A stretch of 64,000 nt of DNA from assembly GCA_013339895.1 (NCBI GenBank), contig JABACO010000102.1, positions 47,158 through 111,157 of the forward strand, written 5' to 3'. The first letter of the stretch is position 1. Each line of letters opens with the position of its first letter. Below the pieces are notes generated by a model. The model saw only the letters and a list, made by a program, of their open reading frames with translations, searched no databases and was not told the origin of the DNA. Position numbers and translations under genes: made by a program. Below are positions 40,171 to 52,440 of this stretch, piece after piece. Origin of the DNA: Ephydatia muelleri. Taxonomy: Eukaryota; Porifera; Demospongiae; Spongillida; Spongillidae.

Positions 40171-41686
40171 TAGGAGTCGGTGCACGTGATAAGCTGCATG
40201 TTCGTATGAAATTGGGTCCCCCTACTCTCGAAGATGCCCGTTCATCCATGACTTTTCCTAACGAACGCTGCTAACACCCCCCGCCCCACCACCACCACCA
40301 CCACCAACCCCACCCCACTTTTCGTATCGTATCGAGTCTGAAGCGGACAGCACCGCCAAATATATATAATGCGGCGTTGTTCTTGAGCTGTCGACCCTAC
40401 CTTTGGTGGGCCCAGCTACCCAACTAGGCTTACAGCCTCGAACCAGGACGTTCTCGCAACTTTGAGGGACCCTAATCATTTATTGTGGCAAGCGTCGTCG
40501 TGTGAGCGAAAAGTTATGATACGGGGCAAACATACCGTTATCTTTATCGTTGTTGAGACATTATATGTGGTAACACTCCATACAAACCAGGGGGGACATA
40601 CATGTACAAGAACCGACTTACGTGAACGTTCAGTTATGGCTTGTCGAATTGCATGCGCATTGCAGCATGGCAAACACAAGGTCTGAGGAACACTATGGGA
40701 AGTCTGGGAGAAAACTCTTAAAACTACGTATCTACGGGACGTGGTATGAGTATTGACAAAGCGGCTCCAAAATGGGCATGGAGGCGGTGACGAGAAACTA
40801 ATCCCAAGATGGATTCAGTAATAATGCGATCCCATGTTACATAGCATGTTCGATGATTTAAATGTGCCGTGGCGTTAGTGCATCTAATGCCAAGCCAATT
40901 GATTCGTTATTAAAGGACTGCACATTATACCGCAGATTCGGAGTTCCGCAAGACGAATAGATGCACGCATAATCCAGTCACTGCATGTCCCTTTGCACAC
41001 ACCCTGAGACCTACGTAAAGCGTTGAGATAGCTAAGTACGTAGGATTTACAACTGAAGCCCTTAAGGGACACATTCCACACCCAATGTTTTCAACAGTGT
41101 CAACTTGTTATGATACAATTATTGCATTTCTTCTGTGCACTTTTTCTGTTACGAGAATTTATCAGGTCTCAGAAGTAACTCTTTTAATGTCCTGGGTAGA
41201 CTATTAGATTATTAATGTGATCACACATGCAGGAGGCGTCGCGTACCAATGACCGCATTAGGAATGCGAGGGAGTCGTAGTATACGGAGATAAGTCAATG
41301 GTGCGTGTTCTTTTACCCTGTCATATGAATACATGGAATAGCAACATCGTCTTGTTCCACATGGTTAGAACCAAGCAATCCATTCTTATTTTGCCCTGCT
41401 GGTTCTCACACATCTTTCTCCGACTTTCATTCAGACATCACCTTTGGTAAGTTACCAATTAACGTTGCTTCTTGTGTCGCCATATAATTTTAATTAAAAT
41501 ATGGCCCTCGACTGGGCGGTGTGCTTGCGTTGTGCGCGTTACCTCGCTTGTTCGCGAGTACGTAAGATGGCGTCGGTATGCACATCATCTATCTGCATCC
41601 CGTATGAAGCGAATACGTTAGACGCTTGAAGGACAAGAGACCCTAGGCAAATTTTAGGAATTCACTACGGTTAATGTATCTTCTGA

Positions 41687-41770
41687 ATGTGTGTGTGTGT
41701 GTATGTGTGTGTGTGTGTGTGTGTATGTGTGTGTGTGTGTATGTGTGTGTGTGTATGTGTGTGTATGTGC
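41687..41770. repeat. GT microsatellite
   Basis: (gt)n with periodic tatg interruptions, 170 bp upstream of the receptor gene start. Confidence 0.95.
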
Positions 41771-41937
41771 GCCCGCGCGCAATCTGCGAGTTTTATATCA
41801 TCGTTTTTCACATACTTTTAAAAACAATAATGCCCAGTATTTATTATGCATCTATAGCTAGCTATAATGTGTACCGATCCATTTCGTTAATTACTGCATG
41901 GACAAATTAATCGGGAGGCGGGGCTGGAGTTCGGGAC

Positions 41938-44900
41938 ATGACACGGAAAATACACTTTCCTACTGAAGGCTTGAAAGCGATGGCTTTGCGCCGTGTACGG
42001 ACGGGATACATGTACGCTCTCGTCCTTACGGCTGCTTTCGCATGCGGAGAAGGCCAGTGCCCATGTGAGTACAATACATAACGTATAGCCTAGTTCTGCC
42101 GTCAGACCGATTTACTCCTCCATGCAGCCCCCGTTCCATCTCCGATCGTCACTTCACTGGCTGCGTTCACCCAAATTAATACTGAAGCGAGGCTACACTG
42201 TGAATTTTCATGTCCGAACGTTTACCCCACATGGGAAAAGCGGCTATCATCTAATTGGATGTCAATTAGAGACAACAATTCTATAAGCGGGTATGTCAGC
42301 TTGTTATAAATGTAAATGTAACTCCTCCGTATATATTTTATGCAGTATTTTTTTGGCTAAAAATTCAGTTATTACATTGCTACAAACGGTGATTTGTACG
42401 TTCCACAAGCCGATGACTGCACCGCTGGAACCTATCGCTGTGTTGCAAGCATTATTGGCTCACCGACACCGCTATACAGCAACAATGTCACGATCACAGT
42501 ACTGAGTAAGATAGCATGCCGTAATGTGTGCTGTATTTTAAGGTTTTTAATATCCCTTGCAGGGAACCCTGTCTTGCAACTGTGCAACATGCAGTCCAAT
42601 ACTATTTGTGTCGATCCGGTACAGAGATCAAGGAATGTGTGTGTGACTATAGAAGGTAGCACAATACTACTTACCACTTACTCGTGCACAAACACAGATG
42701 TGAACAGATGCACACCCACATACACACAGCAATTCTATAGAATACAGCAGTGATTTGAATCCAAACTCATTCCTTTTCAAACGTCACAGGAAACCCCAAT
42801 GTTAACTGGACATTGGACAGGTTGGAGGGATCACAAAAAGAAACTAAACAGATTAAACTGCCACAACCACCTGTCTTTGCAGCAGCAAGTCAACTGTGTC
42901 CTAGTCAAACAAACAAAACAATGGCACAGCTAACAATTTCATTAGACAGCCCTATTTCAATCAGCTCTGGATCATATGTCCTTACTGCAAACTATCCATC
43001 TGGAGAAAGCAAAAATTTATCTTTAAATATCAATATTTCAGGTAAGGTGAATTTTATATTCATGAAGTTTCTGATGGATTGCAGTTCATACAAGCACATG
43101 AGTATTATTTTAGTTATGAGATCATACATATCAGATCAGATGCCAGATACTCCATAACAATAATGACGTTTAAAATTTTTACACGTTACCCATATCTTGT
43201 ATCAATTCAAGCAGCAACCTAACTACAGCAAACGTAATACGAGACATGGAAAGGTGGTTTGACTTTTCATTGTTTTATACCTGTCTATACGTCTATACAT
43301 ATTGCACAATTAGCGATGATGAAGAGTATGCAAAGGCAGTTACTGGTAGTATAAACAAGAAGTCTAAGCTATGTAGGATCTGATTTTTGCCTTTCAATTA
43401 AAATAAGTGCTGAAAGAGTGTTGTTGCTAAGAATGAAAAACACAAATTATTAAAAAAAGTCACAGACTGTAGATAGTGGCAATTTGTCTTATTGGTTGAA
43501 ATCAGTGTATCTGCGCTAGCTATTCTTGTCAAGAACACCTGTGTTTGTCCTCCTCCAACTAATCATGCATGCCTTCTATTGTGTGGGCCTGGCCTTAATG
43601 ACATTTGAATGCTGGAATGCTTGACTACATGTTCAGTGCAGCTTAGTGCATAAGGAGTATGTATTTGAACGATACTTTGTGCTGAAATCACAATTAAATC
43701 CAAAACACTGCACTGTGCTTCTCATGCAGGCCCTGATATTCCTTATCCAACCACATCAAGTACTGTGGTCCTTCTCAACTATTCTCAATCAATCTCCATT
43801 CCATGCACGGTGCAGCCCAGTGCACTACAGGGTGTGGGGTGTGGAGGGCTCAGCATTAATGCCGGAATGTCTATTACTTGGACCAAAGAGGTCAGGCATG
43901 CATAGAGTTCAGTGTTCTTTAGATTGTACTTACATGTACAAATAATAAATTCCTATTTTTAGGGAGTGGAGGTGCCCCAAGATCACTCTGAGCCAGTATA
44001 CACTACCAATACCAGCAATTCATCTATTCTGATAATTCAGGCATTACAGAAACATCAAACTGGTCAATACATATGCCAAGCAAGCAACATAAAAGGAAGC
44101 AACACCTTCTCCACAAATGTCTATGGTATGCCCATTCTAAATCATGGGGACCAATGTCATAACAGCTCCCTACCAGGCCCTCCTGATCCAGTGCTAGGAC
44201 TAACATTCTCCGTGACCCTGGACACGGTAACCCTCGGATGGAAACCTGCCACATCCAGTCCAATTACAGTCATCTACAGAGTCTACTATGGGTAAAGTGC
44301 ACATAATATCTTTATTGCACAATACACTATAGTGCTGTGCACTTTTACAGCAAAGTGAATGGCAGTCAGACATCCATAATTACATCTATGCAAACAGTTG
44401 ACATTACTGAACTACCAGAAGGAAACTATGAAGCGTATGTGTTAGCCATTGCAAGTGTATCATCTGCAACAGCTCCGAGCTTACCAAGTACAACCGTCTT
44501 CTTCACAGTGAATCCATGTAAGGACATAAAATAGAGTTATGTCCTTTCATTTTTTAACAAGTATGAACATGTATTGGAAAACAAAGTTATTATGGGTGGA
44601 TAAGGGTGAGAGACATTGTGAAATCGGGATTAGTATTGAAACTGTCTTCAAGTCTGCATATACAAATTTAATTTAATGTGTACAAGATGCATGTGTGTCC
44701 TTATTTTATTTTAATCACAGCTGGACTCTCTCAGGCCACATCCATTACCATCGGTGTGTCAACTGGTGGTGTTATAATATCAGTCATCCTCATGACCATA
44801 GGCATATTCCTTTTGCTGAAGTACTATTCATTCAAGTAATGTTCTTTAGTTGATGTTAAATTGATCTCACAGTTTTAAACAATTTTCTACAGAAAAATGA

Positions 44901-46940
44901 ACAAAAGTGTGGAGAGAAGTTGGATGGGAGAAGATGATATTGATCATGTATGTTATGTGAGATTGTTACTTGTCAAACTTGGTGTATTATCTTTAATCTC
45001 CACAGCATACATTAGCTGTGAATGAGTATGTGACTCCAATTACACTCAACCAAAGCAATGGTACTTCAACTAAGCTACAATGTTCAAATCGCATGAGTAT
45101 ATTTGAAGATCTGGATCCTAAATGGGAATTTCCTAGAGAGCTTCTTCAGTTTTCAGAAGTTCTGCATGATGGCTATTCAACAGTTCTTTTTAAAGGCTCT
45201 GCCACTGGCATAAAAGGAGACAAACAAATTGATGTTGCTGTCAAAACGTGCAAAGAAGGTTACAGTGAGGATGACGTTAAAGCATTCATAGCTGACATGG
45301 AGTTCTTGGCTAGCCTTGGATCTCACCCAAACATTATTGGGCTTCTTCGTGTGTGTACAGTTGAGAGTTAGTGATTTCAAGTCTCCATATTCCTTTCTTT
45401 GACCTCTATTCTTCTAATCCTGTGCCTTTGATGTTATTTATTTCCTATCTGATTGTGTAGGTCCAATGTGCATGGTGTTGGAATACATGTGCCATGGAGA
45501 CCTGCTTGGGTTCCTGCGGGCATCCAGAGGTCATCATGGTCTATACACAGTTTTCCCTGGAAAGCGAGAACAGCTTCCATCTCTAAACCTTACCTCGAGA
45601 GACATAATTAATATTGCAACAAAGATTTCTTCTGGAATGATGTTTCTTGAGACAAAAAAGGTACTCACCACTACATTTGTTGCCATGTGTGCTATAATTG
45701 TGTTCAACAGGCAGTACATGGATTACTGTGTGCTTCCAATGTTCTTGTGGGAACCAGCCTGGACATTAAGATCAACGTAGGTGGATATGACCTTAACAGG
45801 GAGAATTTCATCAAGTGGATGGCACCAGAGACCTTGTTTGATGGAACCTCAAACACTCTTAGTGATGTGTAAGTGTGCACATGTATGTTTCAGCTAATGC
45901 TTAGGTAGCCTGACATATGACCCTACAACTTTGGACCTTCCCACACTCATTCCTTCTACTAAAAATGGTGGTGTTGCTTATTACATACACATGATTAATT
46001 GGCATGCATCTACGTGTGTGTGAGCAGGTGTGTGATTCTAATCATTACTATAGCTACTATAATGAGTATGATTGTAGGTTTGCAATTAAAACTGTTCTTC
46101 TATTTAGTTGGTCGTTTGGTGTAACAATGTGGGAACTAATCACAGTTGGTAAGTGAAGTTCTCTGTTGTGTTTACACTACACCTATACCAGGTATATCTA
46201 CAAGTTCACTGCCTATAAGTGTTGCAATCATGGATTGGTGTCCTTGACATGCTAGTTATACTTATTACATGTAATTACCAGAATGGTCGATTGATTTCAA
46301 GTGAACTGTGTGGCCTTCAATGAACACAACAAGCAATAATGGTTTGAATAAGCAAAAGGCAATTTTGATCAGAGTTAAACACTATGCATACTAGCATGGG
46401 AGGACACTGAATGTAACTAAACATTTGCCTACATAATCAATTCAATAAACGTTATGATGTAGGGGTGTAGTGAAAACTGTCAATGATTTTAACGTGAACT
46501 AATTATTTTATAGCATGCTTCATGGATATTGTTCATGCTTCAATTGGTTTGCAACCTATTTTACAAGTTTATGTTTTGCGTCTAATCATTTGTGCTACAC
46601 AGGAGGGACTCCATATGCTGAGATATTGCCATTTGACGTGTACTCACAACTCTGTGGAGGAATGCGGTTGCCAAAGCCAATGCACTGCGCACAGGAAGTA
46701 TATGATATTGTAAAAATATGTTGGGCAAAAGTCCCAACAGAACGGCCGTCTTTTGTTGTGCTGCACGAACGATTAGATGCAATGACCCAGTCCAAAATGG
46801 TGAGCAATAGATTTTCAAAGCAGGGTTATTTATATTGCTCTACTTTTTCTTTTTGGTAGAGTTTTTTGGACTTTCAATTGTACAGTGATGAAGCTTATTC
46901 ACAGTTTGAAGATGACTCCCAACTCTCAACTCCTCTGTGA
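41938..46940 (+). CDS. Receptor tyrosine-kinase-like protein with a predicted dead kinase domain, 17 exons
   Basis: Exons: 41938-42064, 42128-42290, 42369-42505, 42563-42655, 42790-43041, 43730-43890, 43963-44125, 44177-44291, 44351-44517, 44721-44835, 44893-44947, 45006-45366, 45461-45660, 45711-45868, 46108-46148, 46603-46799, 46860-46940. All have GT-AG junctions and every phase joins; total 2586 nt, 861 residues. An in-frame Met at 41980 (MALRRVRTGYMYALVLTAA) gives a better signal peptide. Extracellular part: Ig-like domains (TYRCVAS, QYICQAS) and one FN3 domain (about 375-458); TM helix about 468-492. Kinase: KWEFPRE juxtamembrane, VAVK (K596), EYMCHGDL hinge, KWMAPE, DVWSFGVTMWEL and RPSF are kept. 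However the glycine loop reads LHDGYSTV, the catalytic loop HGLLCASN (706-713; HRD Asp replaced by Leu708), DFG is VGG (726-728), and the activation loop is cut to about 10 residues. Best explained as a membrane pseudokinase, binding a ligand but signalling without catalysis; a decaying gene is unlikely given the intact frame. Confidence 0.9.
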
Positions 46941-49880
46941 TATTATTATGTATTTTAGGTGTGACTTTTTCAATGTTCACATGTGGCAAGAAACCTTGTA
47001 CTGAGCTTGCATTGCTTCTCACTGTGTGTTTGAGTAAATTTGTCTGTGCTCATCTTTTTTTGTTGGCTTGCTATTCCAAGAATATTACATTAAAAGAATA
47101 TCCAATTATTTACTGATCACATTCTGCAACTGTTAGTGCATGTTTAATCTTAATGATAATGTCAATGTTGCACAAATGGATAAGCAGAAAGATTAAACTC
47201 TCTTTTCAAGAATGAAACTATTTGTATAATGACATATTCTTGCATGTATTTATGTGACTAAATGTTGTTTATTCCATCATTTGTAGTGATTGATAACATG
47301 AAAGTAATTGAAACTTCTTCAGTAGATGCGACATTTGATTTACCTTTTTTTATTCTTCCACATAATACAATAGCACAAGATGTATTGATATGATATTTGT
47401 AACTACTGGGTCTAACTGGAAAGGCTCAATTGCTTTCAGCCTCTTCTATCATGCTTCTATCTAATGGAAGCTCCATTAAGTTCAGTGCCATACCTCTGAA
47501 ATCTCTCTGTATGATTGCATGGTACATTTAGACTCTAAATAATAAACCACAGTCCTACTCCACTGGGTATCTCTGCAAGTGTATTATTGCACAAGTGGCA
47601 CCTCAAGCCATATATGTGCTCACTTGCACAGTGGTGATCCATCAAGATGCTACCATCAGATCTAACCAATCCAGTGGCACTCAGCATGAAGGTATCTTGG
47701 CTGTAGCGATAGAAACAAAAAATCATTAGGTTAGGTAGTAATAGATACACATTTTTTTACCATTCCTTAATCTGTGTGGCTTAATTTTGATTCTAGTTCT
47801 ATTTTATTTATTTGGAAAAATAAAAACAATTGCTCATTGGAGAAAGCTGCTTTGCTTTCAGCCTCTCACAGTTGGCCATCTCTGCACATATGTTTGCACA
47901 AAAGTGGTATCACTACTGTACCAAATTTTCATGCGATATGGTGATGCCAAACGATAGTTGCGATCCGACCTGAACACTCCAGAGGCAAAAAGTGTGAAGA
48001 TATCTTGGATATCAAAACAGAGCACTGAGTTTGTTAGGAAATTTAAAACATGTGCATGCTTGTAAAGGATTGATTGCTCTCAACTGCTTTTTCTGTGCAT
48101 TTCAGTACTGCAAGAAATTCATTATTGCTCAAAATCACTTCACAACTGATTGTCTCTCGTACATTTGTAGGTTAAGGCAAGAGGCCAAAGGAATCTAGAC
48201 AGGGCTATGGCATACATTACCTGCATGAGAACCCTGAGCCCAATTAATATTTGAAAGTTGCGTAAAATTCAAGATGCCTCAAATCGAATAAGCTGAGAAC
48301 TGATAATAGAAAGAAAAAAAAAAAAACAAAGCCTTGCAGCAAATGGACCCAGGGAGAGGGATAATTCGATTCAGATTTATCATATGGACCTGGCCTAATT
48401 AGCCTATGCTTTGAGTACCTTTTTTTCCTTTAATTTAATACACTTAAATTAAACAGGTGCATCGAGAGAAAGTATTTATGCCTCTTTTTTTTTCTCTTGC
48501 AAATAATATCCTCGAGTCATAATCAAAATGACCTTAAGGGCTGCCATGAATGAATGAAAGCACATTAATTGAATTGCCTCCTCACTAAGCATCACTGCTT
48601 TGGAAGGGCCATAAATCTAGGTTGAGACTAGACGGTATGGAACAACTGAGATTGGTACATGAGAAGTAGTTTAAGTAATCAATCTTGTCTACTATGCATG
48701 TAGTCTCAGTATTTCGTTTTTGCTATGAGACTGGATGTGAAGTGCATTACAAGTACTGTACATTACTTGTAGAGCACCAGTAACTGTCTAATAATGCAGG
48801 AAGACAGCACACTAAGCCTATCTACTAATAATCATCTAATCATACTACTGTTGCAAAGCAGCATTTTGGACACATCACCTGTCTATCTACTAGAGCAGTA
48901 ATAATACCCAATATGCCTATTTACTAATAATAATCTAACCCTTGCTACTCTCTGTCAATCATACTCTCCTGTTTGTATGAACTCTATGTAAGAAGAGTAC
49001 TCAAATTCTCTCGGAGGTATTTCATCCCTGGAATAAAAGGCTATCCTTCAAACTAAGTTTCTTTCTCTGTAACCATGTGTTAAAATCTGCCACTTGTTTA
49101 GTTAAATAGAGCAGCAATTTTAAACTTGAAGGCAGTAACTAGGCTCATCAATACAGTTAGCATTGCATTTCTATACACTATATGAATCTAATCCATTCAC
49201 TTTTCATCCTATCACTGCTTAAAAGCTATCAATACAACCTTCTTTTGCCTTTATAGGCACATGAAATAAGGAAAGAATGAATCAATGAACACCTATATGA
49301 AATACTTTTTGCCCACCACAGCAACAATAAGTGAGAACCAAGAGATACAATAACGATGAACTATTGAATCCATACTGAAATCCCCATTTTCCTCCATCTC
49401 ATGGGATAATTAACTCTGTGATTGACTTCAGGCCAGTAGCGTTCAACTATATGGTTCTGTGACATAATAATTACAATTATGCATGTATACAGTTCATTTA
49501 CAAGTATTATAATATTACCAGTGTAGATGTCGTTTGCCTGTGAGGAGGCTTCTCAACATTGTGATGCAAGTGTTCCAACAACTCATGAACAAAGTGACAA
49601 AGAATTTGTAATAGGCATACTAATGAAACCCACTATCTTTCCTGACACACCGTACTTGACTAGTTTTTCATTTTGGTCTATATGTAATTTTTCACCAAAG
49701 TACTCTGCTCTATATGGTTGTGAATTTTAACTGTTTGCTGTTCTAGTAACTCTCATCTGATAGCAGTCCTAAGTGCCTTGCGGACGCGTGATTCAGACAC
49801 TTTGAGACCTTGAGAAGCAAGAAATCCGCACATGGGCTTCCAACCATACATAGGTCCTACCTAAACAACAACACAGGAAA
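46941..49880. other. Intergenic region downstream of the receptor gene
   Basis: AT-rich; a diverged repeat 'gctttcagcctct' with 'ctctgcacatatg' or 'ctctgcaagtgta' occurs at 47434-47600 and 47855-47900. An A-tract lies at 48314-48327. No exon chain supported. Confidence 0.5.
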
Positions 49881-49884
49881 AAAT

Positions 49885-50185
49885 TTCACGTTCCCATTAA
49901 CGGGTTTATGACATTTCCCAGTAATTTTTATTCCCATGTTTGGGTTTTCAACCAAATTCCCAGCATGGAATTTTTTATTCCCAGTATCATAAGAAACTTC
50001 CACACCAGGATAAAAATAATCCCATCATGACAATCAATCCCATCATTGGGATTTCGTTTTCCATAGTGGGTTTTTAATCCCAGCATGGGTTTTTAATTCC
50101 CAGCATAAGTAGTAATTGATTGATTCTGATCCTGAAAAAAAATTCCCATCAGGGAAATGCTAACCCAACATGGGAATTTTTATTT
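49885..50185. repeat. Cluster of CCCA/TGGG half-palindromes
   Basis: About 15 occurrences of 'ttcccag', 'cccatcatggg'-like and 'cccagcatggg' phrases in 300 bp (for example 49918, 49961, 50031, 50081, 50098, 50143, 50173). They are irregularly spaced, so not a simple tandem. Confidence 0.6.
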
Positions 50186-50337
50186 CCACAGTTGTTATTC
50201 TAAATCCTATGCTTGCAATAAACATGTAATTCCAAGTGCGAAAAGACATCAAACCAATGTATAGGGATTCAAATTACCGTTTTAATTACAGTGTGAGAAT
50301 TCAGAACCAATTCTGCAACACACAACATGAAACAAAA

Positions 50338-51421
50338 CTACTGAAACCAAAATTTTCCTTCAAAGTATCCATCCAATGAACGTACTATTGAGGCAAAATG
50401 AACTTTCTCCTTCTCCTTTAGGCGTTTGTAACGTACAGTTACAGTAGAATCAGCATCTCTTTCATAAAAGTATGCATAACAAGTGGCAGCAAGAATGTAT
50501 TGCTGCCAAATAAAGTTCATTTCCATCGATTCCTTTCACATGCACCATTTCTCCAACCTCAGGATAGTGCGGAACTAATACATCACTACTACACAATGGC
50601 AGAACTGGTCTTTGATTATCGATGACAATGTAGCAGTATGGATCTTGAAGATGTTCTGGGTCAGGATAAAGCATAACTTTTCTAACAATTCCACTCACTG
50701 GAATGAACAGCACCGTCGCTGATGGTTCAACAAAGGGATTATCGCTATACTCATGGAATCTCAAATCTCCAGTAGCTGTTAATGCTTGTGTGTATGCTTC
50801 TCCCTTTATAAACGTTTTATACTCTCCTTGTAGATTTAATGATACAATATTCAATATCCTGACAACTATTAACTCTTCAGAAGTATCATATTTGTAAAGT
50901 ATGTGTTCATTGATTCTATACAAGGTACCATTGTATCCATGATTAGGCATATAAATACTGCTAACTTGGATGTAGCAATATGTAAATCATTATCCCATGG
51001 CATTGGAGTTGTTAGCACTTGGTTGATCAAATTGCTTTCAACTGCAGTTAATGGAACGTATCTTTTTCCACCCACAAGAATACTTTTAACATCAGAGAAT
51101 TGCTTTGACAATTGTCTTGCTTGTGAAATACTCTTTGCGTGTACCTAGTAAAGAAAAATGAAAGTGATTATAATTTGTTTCCACAGTTGTAAATGGAGTC
51201 GTGTAATATTTCTAGAAGCATGGACAGAGGCATGAAATACAATTGTGTTTATCATGTATCAATTCCGAGACATGCATGTATGAGATTATGTGTACATTTT
51301 CTGAATCACAGAGAAGTTATTTAAATTTCATTTATCATGCAAGCCAATTAAAGAAAAAAGTTAATTATAAACTTACTTCAGCAATCGGATGAGGCAATGG
51401 AAGGAAGCTATCATAAGACAT
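50338..51421 (-). pseudogene. Two-exon gene with two compensating frameshifts, unrecognised domain
   Basis: Exon 1: 51421-51377, MSYDSFLPLPHPIAE, donor GTAAGT. Exon 2: from 51144 (acceptor tctttactag) VHAKSISQARQLSKQFSDVK, then ILVGGKRYVPLTAVESNLIN, in one frame to about 50955. It continues in another frame (PNHGYNGTLYRINEHILYKY through RKVMLYPDPEHLQDPYCYIV and VPHYPEVGEMVHVKG) to about 50510, then returns to the first frame (CYAYFYERDADSTVTVRY, KVHFASIVRSLDGYFEGKFW) and stops at 50338. The two shifts cancel, so single-base indels (or sequencing errors) rather than introns are likely. The C-terminal 'VHVKG...FYER...VHF.SI...G.F.G.FW' layout recalls a small beta-barrel chromatin-type (BAH-like) module; family not recognised. 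Confidence 0.55.
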
Positions 51422-52440
51422 TTTCCTCCAAGTCCTGGGGCAGGTGTTGTCCTGAAGTTTTTTGCCGTATGACAAATCCCCAGCGCTTCATGAAACGAGC
51501 AACCCACCCAGGCTCGCATGAAACGTTGGATCCGTGATTACCTCTTTTGCAAAAACGCTAATGTCTTTCCGCAATACACGCACACATCCCACCACCACTA
51601 CACCGCTTTCGTTTCCCACGTCCTTCAGCACACATTTTCATCAGTTCAGGCTTTTGACGGCACCATTCCCGCACCTGCTTCTCGTTTAATAATTCCAAAC
51701 TCCTTGGCATGCTCTGTTGATCTGTACGGCTAACAACAACTAGCTTGTGAGTTGTATCGTAGCACTTTCTCTTTGTATTTCTTGCATGCATGAGAGCAAT
51801 AGCACATTGTGTCGCATTATAATACATTGCAACTTGGTCATGTGATCAGTGTGCCTTTTCGCATGCAGCGTCCTCGTGATCAGACTCATTGGTTACGTTA
51901 AGTAAATTTAATGAATCCAAGCCCCAAATAGCTTGGAAGGGCTCTTTCTCATAACGAGAAGCCTACCTCCCCTTGTTTGGCCTGGTTGTCATTTGTAGGT
52001 GAGTTGTATTATATGTCTAGCGTCCCGAAACTACTTTTTAGGAATGCCGCCTTTGTCATTGTATTGCATACATGCAGAGCATCGCGAACGTCCTCGGCTA
52101 CATCTTGAGCTAACAATCAAAGGTTGCGCACACGAAGGGACCATCGAGGATTGCATTTCCAAAATATGACAGCAAAAACTTCTATTTCCGTGAAGGGTAT
52201 TAAAAAACCCATGTGAAGTTAGCCCAACATTCCGTAGCCGCACATTTAAACACCAATTAAGAACATCGCGCGCCGCGGGCGCTGAGGCGCAACTGTAAAA
52301 TCAGAGATCATATATAGATGATCTCTGGTATAATCGATAGACGCGCTAGTATATAGTAAAGTACTTTACTACTAGTATGCATTAAAATGTACCTAGACCT
52401 ACACAAAGTTAATAATAACGTACAATGAACAAAAGCCAAA
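51422..52440. other. Spacer before the left satellite array
   Basis: A minus-strand frame at 51558-51827 (PRSLELLNEKQVREWCRQ, KPELMKMCAEGRGKRKR) has helical, coding-like composition but no splice partners. A GC-rich patch (cgcgcgccgcgggcgc) is at 52266. Confidence 0.35.

Larger units (their letters stand above)
39049..41930. other. Long intergenic region upstream of the receptor gene
   Basis: Contains the long CA microsatellite (39617-39704), a GA-rich purine block (39987-40170), a trace of the locus A/B family (40619-40683) and a GT microsatellite (41687-41770). Otherwise no exon chain that I can support. Confidence 0.5.
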
